IMG/VR virus record: IMGVR_UViG_3300043469_000137
Location: 1-38,810 of that record
Source of the DNA: a virus
DNA length: 38,810 bases
Strand: one strand, 5' to 3'
Below, piece after piece: positions 34,841-38,810 of the stretch; position 1 is the stretch's first letter; the number at the start of each line of letters is the position of its first letter. The notes below the pieces were generated by a model that was not told where the DNA came from, searched no databases, and was given only the letters and a program-made list of their open reading frames with translations. The translations under genes were made by a program, and so were the position numbers.

Positions 34841-35098
34841 ATGGCAGATGCAAGATTGAAGAAGGCAGGCGTGGAAGGCTTTAACAAGCCCAAGCGCACT
34901 CCTTCGCATCCAACTAAATCGCACGTCGTTGTAGCCAAAGAGGGTAGCACTATTAAGACTATCCGCTTTGGTCAGCAAGGCGTAACTGGGGATAGACAAC
35001 CAACAGCACGACAGGCTTCATTCAAAGCACGTCATGCTAAGAATATTGCTAAGGGCAAAATGTCTGCAGCATATTGGGCAGATAAGGTTAAGTGGTAA
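34841..35098 (+). CDS. Conserved small phage virion-module protein, 85 aa
   Basis: MADARLKKAGVEGFNKPKRT, HVVVAKEGSTIKTIRFGQQGV, then ASFKARHAKNIAKGKMSAAYWADKVKW. The start (ARLK.AGV.G.NKPKRTP) and the end (FKARH..NI..GK.SAAYWA.KVKW) are a widespread signature among aquatic phages of several morphologies. No function has been assigned that I know of. ATG directly follows the stop of the 42-aa gene. Confidence 0.7.
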   Translation: MADARLKKAGVEGFNKPKRTPSHPTKSHVVVAKEGSTIKTIRFGQQGVTGDRQPTARQASFKARHAKNIAKGKMSAAYWADKVKW

Positions 35099-35116
35099 CT
35101 AACTAAGGTAGGGACA

Positions 35117-35797
35117 ATGGAAGAGACTTTAACTATCGCTTGGTGCGATAATGGTATGGTTGACGGCAAGTTCATGCAAGGCGTTACGGATGTCATGCTC
35201 CACTCTGGAGTCAAGGTTGCGACTACTTTACGTAGTCAAGGTAATCAAATTGGACGCCAGCGTGAGACTATCGTCAAGGCATGGTATGAGCAGAACAAGT
35301 CAGACTGGATTCTATGGGTTGACTCAGATGTAGTCATCTCACCAGACGTCTTTATGAAATTATGGGACAAAAGGGATGCAGTTGAAAAGCCCCTTCTCAC
35401 AGGAGTATACTTCACTACAGATACCCCTGAGGAGCCTCTGATGGTCCCTAGCCCGACTGTATTCGAGTTTGTAGTCAACGGTAATGAGGTAGGAATTAAA
35501 CGCCTACATCCGCTTCCTAAGGACAAATTCATGCAGGTTGGAGCAGCAGGCATGGGGTTTGTGTTGATGCACCGAAACGTCATTACCCGAATCCTAGAAG
35601 TAGAACCTAACACCCCAATCTTTACAGAGGTGGGTGTCAATAAATCATTTATGGGAGAAGATATATTCTTCTTTGCATTATGCAACAAAGCAAATATTCC
35701 AGTCTGGTGTGATACATCAGCACTGGTACCACACATGAAACGATTTTCGTTTGATGTTAACTACTACGATGCATTCGTAGGAGATAAGAGGAAGTAA
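35117..35797 (+). CDS. Glycosyltransferase-like protein, GT-A fold, 226 aa
   Basis: SDWILWVDSDVVISPDVF (residues about 67-84) contains the DxD metal motif of GT-A enzymes. The N-terminus (LTIAWCDNGMVDGKF, GNQIGRQRETIVKAWY) fits a nucleotide-sugar-binding half and GEDIFFFALCNKANIPVWCDTSALVPHMKRF (about 180-210) fits the acceptor half of family-2-like enzymes. Encoded among virion genes, it may glycosylate a capsid or fibre protein; the sugar and target are unknown. SD AGGTAGGGAC. Confidence 0.65.
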   Translation: MEETLTIAWCDNGMVDGKFMQGVTDVMLHSGVKVATTLRSQGNQIGRQRETIVKAWYEQNKSDWILWVDSDVVISPDVFMKLWDKRDAVEKPLLTGVYFTTDTPEEPLMVPSPTVFEFVVNGNEVGIKRLHPLPKDKFMQVGAAGMGFVLMHRNVITRILEVEPNTPIFTEVGVNKSFMGEDIFFFALCNKANIPVWCDTSALVPHMKRFSFDVNYYDAFVGDKRK

Positions 35798-36069
35798 TGG
35801 CAGTAGGAGCAGCAGGCAGCACGTTGTGCTCGGAGTTAAATCGCCTTGCTAATGGTGGGACTTATCCCGCTCTAACAGCATTTCTTGGCGAAGCAGGTGC
35901 AGCAAACAAATGGGCAGGCACAACAGGTCTGTCCCTTATCGGTGCATTAAATGTTAAAGCAGGAATCACAGATAAGAAGTTATACCAGGGTCTCAACAAG
36001 GTGGCTAACACTCTTGCTGGAACAACTGGAAAAGAAGCACTAGTCGCTCTGAGAGGAATTTCATCATAA
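35797..36069 (+). CDS. Small head-tail region protein, 90 aa
   Basis: MAVGAAGSTLCSELNRLANG leads an Ala/Gly/Leu-rich protein with LIGALNVKAGITDKKLYQGLNKVANTLAGTTGKEALVALRGI. Proteins of this type are found upstream of connector genes in aquatic phages. Compact helical fold likely; role unknown. Start and stop overlap both neighbours (TAATGG). Confidence 0.6.
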   Translation: MAVGAAGSTLCSELNRLANGGTYPALTAFLGEAGAANKWAGTTGLSLIGALNVKAGITDKKLYQGLNKVANTLAGTTGKEALVALRGISS

Positions 36070-36995
36070 TGGCAACACCAACATTAGAACAGATGATTGA
36101 TGAAGTAACGATTAACCTTTCAGGTTATACATTACAACAAGATAGAACCACACACCTTACATCTCCAGTTACCACAACGACATCTCCAAGCAGTGACCCA
36201 ACAATTCTAGCACTAGCATCTACCGAGTCAATCGGTAAGGGTGTTATTGAAATTGGCGAAGAACTACTATGGATTGATTCTTTTGACCGCGTAGGTAAGA
36301 CTGCTACTATTGCACCTTATGGTCGTGGGTATATGGGCACAACTGCCTCTACTCATGTTACTGATAAGAAAGTAACTATTAGCCCAACATTCCCACGCCA
36401 CTCAATCAAGCGTGCAATCAATGATACAATTAGTTCTTTTGGTGCTAGCATCATGGCTGTTAAGTCAACTACCTTTACCTATAATGCCGTAGTTAATACC
36501 TACGCATTTACTGGATTAAATATTAAAAATATTCTTAGTCTATCATGGCAAGACATTGGTTCCTCAAAGGAATGGATTCCAATCCGCAAGTGGGATTGGG
36601 ATGCCGTAGCGGATACTACAGCCTTCGGAGCAAATGCTCAAACAGTAACCATTGGTGACCCTATTATATCTGGTCGTAAAGTTAAAGTCATCTATGCCAC
36701 AGACCCAGAAGTATTTACTGCCAACTCACAAGAGTATGCAGACCAAACAGGACTACCATCATCCACACGCGATGTTGCAATCCTTGGCGCAACCTACCGT
36801 CTACTCTCAGCATTAGACCCAGCCCGTGCTGGAATGGTTAGCCCACAAGCGGACGAAATAGACAACAAGCGACCATACGGTTCATCTCAAGCAGCAACAA
36901 AGCAAATCTATGCTTTGTATCAAGCACGTCTGCTAGAAGAATCAAAATCGCAGCAAGCAAACTTTCCAATTCGCGTCCACTACTCCCGTCGATAG
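36069..36995 (+). CDS. Connector or tail-tube-type protein, 308 aa
   Basis: Residues about 50-105 form a beta-rich unit (GVIEIGEELLWIDSFDRVGKTATIAPYGRGYMGTTASTH). FPRHSIKRAINDTISSFGASI (about 114-134) and DVAILGATYRLLSALDPAR (about 238-256) are helical segments, the latter like the C-terminal helices of adaptor or tail-tube-A proteins in short-tailed phages. The C-terminus ends NFPIRVHYSRR. Placed just before the fibre genes it probably sits at the portal-tail joint. Confidence 0.6.
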   Translation: MATPTLEQMIDEVTINLSGYTLQQDRTTHLTSPVTTTTSPSSDPTILALASTESIGKGVIEIGEELLWIDSFDRVGKTATIAPYGRGYMGTTASTHVTDKKVTISPTFPRHSIKRAINDTISSFGASIMAVKSTTFTYNAVVNTYAFTGLNIKNILSLSWQDIGSSKEWIPIRKWDWDAVADTTAFGANAQTVTIGDPIISGRKVKVIYATDPEVFTANSQEYADQTGLPSSTRDVAILGATYRLLSALDPARAGMVSPQADEIDNKRPYGSSQAATKQIYALYQARLLEESKSQQANFPIRVHYSRR

Positions 36996-37002
36996 GTAGA
37001 CA

Positions 37003-38810
37003 ATGACAACTAGAAAATACTCATCCCGTTCACAGCAAACAACATTATCTTCACCTATCACAGATGCAGATTTAACAATGACAGTCGGTTCTGCAACATC
37101 TCTTCTTGTTGCTACCGTTCCAAATGGTCAAACATTTACTGTAGTTATTGACCCAGACACAGCGTCCGAAGAAATTGTAGATGTCACCAACTGGTCATCT
37201 GGCAACACTTTAACAATTGCTCGCAGTATTGATGGTTCAAGCGCAGTAAGTCACTCTGCTGGTGCAGTAGTTCGCCATATGGCTATTGGTCGCGATTACC
37301 GTGAAGCCAATACCCACATTGAGGCAAGCACTGGACACGGTGCAACAGGTGCTGTAGTTGGTACAACCAACACTCAAACTCTTACTAACAAAACTCTTAC
37401 TAGCCCAACACTGACAACTCCAGCCCTTGGTACTCCAGCATCTGGTGTTCTAACTAATGCAACTGGATTACCGCTTACAACTGGCGTAACTGGAACTCTT
37501 CCAGTAGCAAATGGTGGAACAGGTGTAACAACCTCAACTGGCTCTGGTGCTAACGTTCTTGGAACTAGCCCAACAATTTCTGCTCCTACCATTACTGGTG
37601 CTGGAACTATTGCTGGTACCTTTACTGGAAACATTACAGGTGACGTAACTGGTAACGTCACAGGCAACGTAACTGGCAATGTGACTGGCTCATCTGGTTC
37701 TACTACAGGCAATGCAGCCACAGCCACAGCCCTTGCTACAGGTCGTACAATAGCCCTTACAGGCGATGTTACTGGCACATCAGGTACATTTGATGGCACT
37801 GGAAACGCCAGCATTACAGCAGCCATTGCTGCTAACAGCATTGTCAATGATGACATTAATGCCTCTGCTGCTATTGCCCTATCTAAGTTGGCTACAGACC
37901 CACTAGCCCGTGCTAACCACACAGGTACACAACTTGCAGCAACTGTCTCAGACTTTGATACACAGGTACGTACTAACCGTCTAGACCAGATGGCTGCACC
38001 AACTGCTGCGGTATCAGTAAACAGTCAAAAGATTACAAATCTTGATACACCAACCTCGTCTGCTGATGCAGCAAATAAAGGTTATGTAGATACATCTATC
38101 AACAACCTTATTGATGGTGCTCCAGCAACACTAGATACTTTGAATGAAATTGCTGCTGCTCTTGCAGATACAGCAAACTTCTCAGACACAGTAGTTCTTA
38201 AGTCAGGCTCTACAATGTCTGGCAACTTAGCAATGGGTACCAACAAAGTAACTGGTCTTGGAACTCCTACTACATCTACTGATGCTGCTACTAAGGGCTA
38301 CGTAGATACAACAGTAGTTGCACCTAGTAACTTAACTGGTCCTATTACCTCTGTTGGTTCAGCAACGACAGTTGCTGCCCAGACTGGTACTGGTTCAACA
38401 TTTGTAATGGATAACACTCCAACTCTGATTACTCCAGTACTTGGTGTGGCTACCGCTACATCTATCAATGGAACTACAATTCCATCAAGCAAGACTTTAG
38501 TTGCTACAGACTCAACTACTTATGTAGTTCCAAGTCAGACTAGCAACACAGGTAAGTTCCTAACTACTGACGGAACAACTTCTTCTTGGGCATCTGTTGA
38601 TGCGTTACCAAGTCAGACAGGCAATGCTGGTGAGTTCCTCACAACAGATGGAACTACAGCATCTTGGGCAGCAGTCGCTGGTGCTCTTGCACAACCAACA
38701 GAACCATCATCTCCTACTGATGGACAAATCTGGATTGATACAGATGGCACTGCGCCTACAACTGTAGTTACACGCTGGACAGAACAACCTGCTGCAGGTA
38801 CTACAGTCCT
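37003..38810 (+). CDS. Long tail fibre protein, cut by the right edge (602 complete codons seen)
   Basis: ATG 37003 opens a frame with no stop to the edge. The N-terminus (residues about 1-110, [56 protein letters not shown]) looks like a virion-attachment domain. The shaft contains [22 protein letters not shown], five NVTG-type units and two NKGYVDT/TKGYVDT repeats as in many fibres. It ends with [18 protein letters not shown] and [13 protein letters not shown], a piece that usually continues into further domains. If the edges join, nine more residues and a stop follow at 1-31. Confidence 0.8.
   Translation, partial: MTTRKYSSRSQQTTLSSPITDADLTMTVGSATSLLVATVPNGQTFTVVIDPDTASEEIVDVTNWSSGNTLTIARSIDGSSAVSHSAGAVVRHMAIGRDYREANTHIEASTGHGATGAVVGTTNTQTLTNKTLTSPTLTTPALGTPASGVLTNATGLPLTTGVTGTLPVANGGTGVTTSTGSGANVLGTSPTISAPTITGAGTIAGTFTGNITGDVTGNVTGNVTGNVTGSSGSTTGNAATATALATGRTIALTGDVTGTSGTFDGTGNASITAAIAANSIVNDDINASAAIALSKLATDPLARANHTGTQLAATVSDFDTQVRTNRLDQMAAPTAAVSVNSQKITNLDTPTSSADAANKGYVDTSINNLIDGAPATLDTLNEIAAALADTANFSDTVVLKSGSTMSGNLAMGTNKVTGLGTPTTSTDAATKGYVDTTVVAPSNLTGPITSVGSATTVAAQTGTGSTFVMDNTPTLITPVLGVATATSINGTTIPSSKTLVATDSTTYVVPSQTSNTGKFLTTDGTTSSWASVDALPSQTGNAGEFLTTDGTTASWAAVAGALAQPTEPSSPTDGQIWIDTDGTAPTTVVTRWTEQPAAGTTV
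37630..37689 (+). repeat. Five tandem 12-bp units in the fibre gene
   Basis: Units encode [16 protein letters not shown] and NVTG with varied third bases (for example AACGTAACTGGC, AATGTGACTGGC). This is a beta-helix-like shaft repeat, also visible as a VPVTLPVT-type antisense artefact. Confidence 0.8.

Noticed and set aside
34076-34999. Long open frame on the minus strand (307 codons) opposite the basic virion genes
   Set aside because: It mirrors the Ala/Lys-rich codons of the real genes (GCT and AAG runs read as Ser/Leu/Ala) and has no SD; the plus-strand genes overlap and are coupled.
35245-35736. 163-codon minus-strand frame inside the glycosyltransferase gene
   Set aside because: The plus-strand product has clear GT-A motifs and good coupling; the antisense frame has neither.
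37374-37922. 182-codon minus-strand frame with [10 protein letters not shown] repeats
   Set aside because: Exact antisense of the NVTG repeats in the fibre gene; composition artefact.

Overview
The window reads as an almost complete genome of a lytic actinobacteriophage, probably of an uncultured freshwater or marine actinobacterium with fairly low GC. The host assignment rests on a WhiB-family protein (four cysteines plus GIWGG), a gene class confined to actinobacteria and their phages. It also fits the leaderless early start, the GTG starts and the mix of phage families. I see no integrase, excisionase or attachment site, so a virulent lifestyle is likely. I also see no DNA polymerase, so replication probably borrows the host enzyme. 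There is no recognisable tape-measure or tail-tube set. A very large protein sits among the head genes, which mildly favours a short-tailed (podovirus-like) virion, but this is inference.

Layout. (1) The late rightward operon runs from about 18.5 kb to the right edge and appears to continue from the left edge to 5.3 kb. It holds terminase, portal, a proteasome-like Ntn hydrolase, three large putative internal or ejection proteins, scaffold, N4-gp56-type major capsid protein, small basic virion proteins, a glycosyltransferase, a connector/tail protein, fibre genes, a 752-residue tail protein, then M15 endolysin and holin. It closes with a strong terminator at 5346-5386. The last gene runs off the right edge in the same frame that stops at 29-31 on the left edge, so the sequence may be a circular map opened inside a fibre gene. 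(2) A short leftward unit at 5401-5565 encodes a small membrane protein. It faces (3) the rightward early/replication operon at 5.7-11.5 kb: split Cas4/RecB-type nuclease, RecA-fold ATPase, resolvase-like nuclease, split primase, nucleotide-modification-type protein, HNH protein, metallophosphoesterase and sigma-like factor. A nearly symmetrical divergent promoter/operator lies between them. (4) A leftward operon from 18.0 down to 11.5 kb carries about eighteen mostly tiny, overlapping genes. They include an Amidoligase_2-type ligase, a class II glutamine amidotransferase, WhiB, a secreted transglycosylase-like protein, several zinc-ribbon proteins and a tRNA-like element.

The most striking unexplained structure is a 17-bp palindrome, TGCCGTATAATACGGCA, repeated eight times almost perfectly (plus degenerate copies) and only in the leftward operon. 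Several copies sit 15-22 bp upstream of start codons. Read on the coding strand, each carries a -10-like hexamer (TATAAT, TATAGT or TATACT), usually with no recognisable -35 element. A second 11-bp word, GTTTGTGTCGG, recurs in the same region. Together with WhiB and the sigma-like protein this suggests a phage-specific transcription circuit. A perfect CRP/GlxR-type site (TGTGA-N6-TCACA) lies in the AT-rich, hairpin-rich region between the divergent leftward and late operons. All functional calls come from reading motifs by eye; no database search was run.
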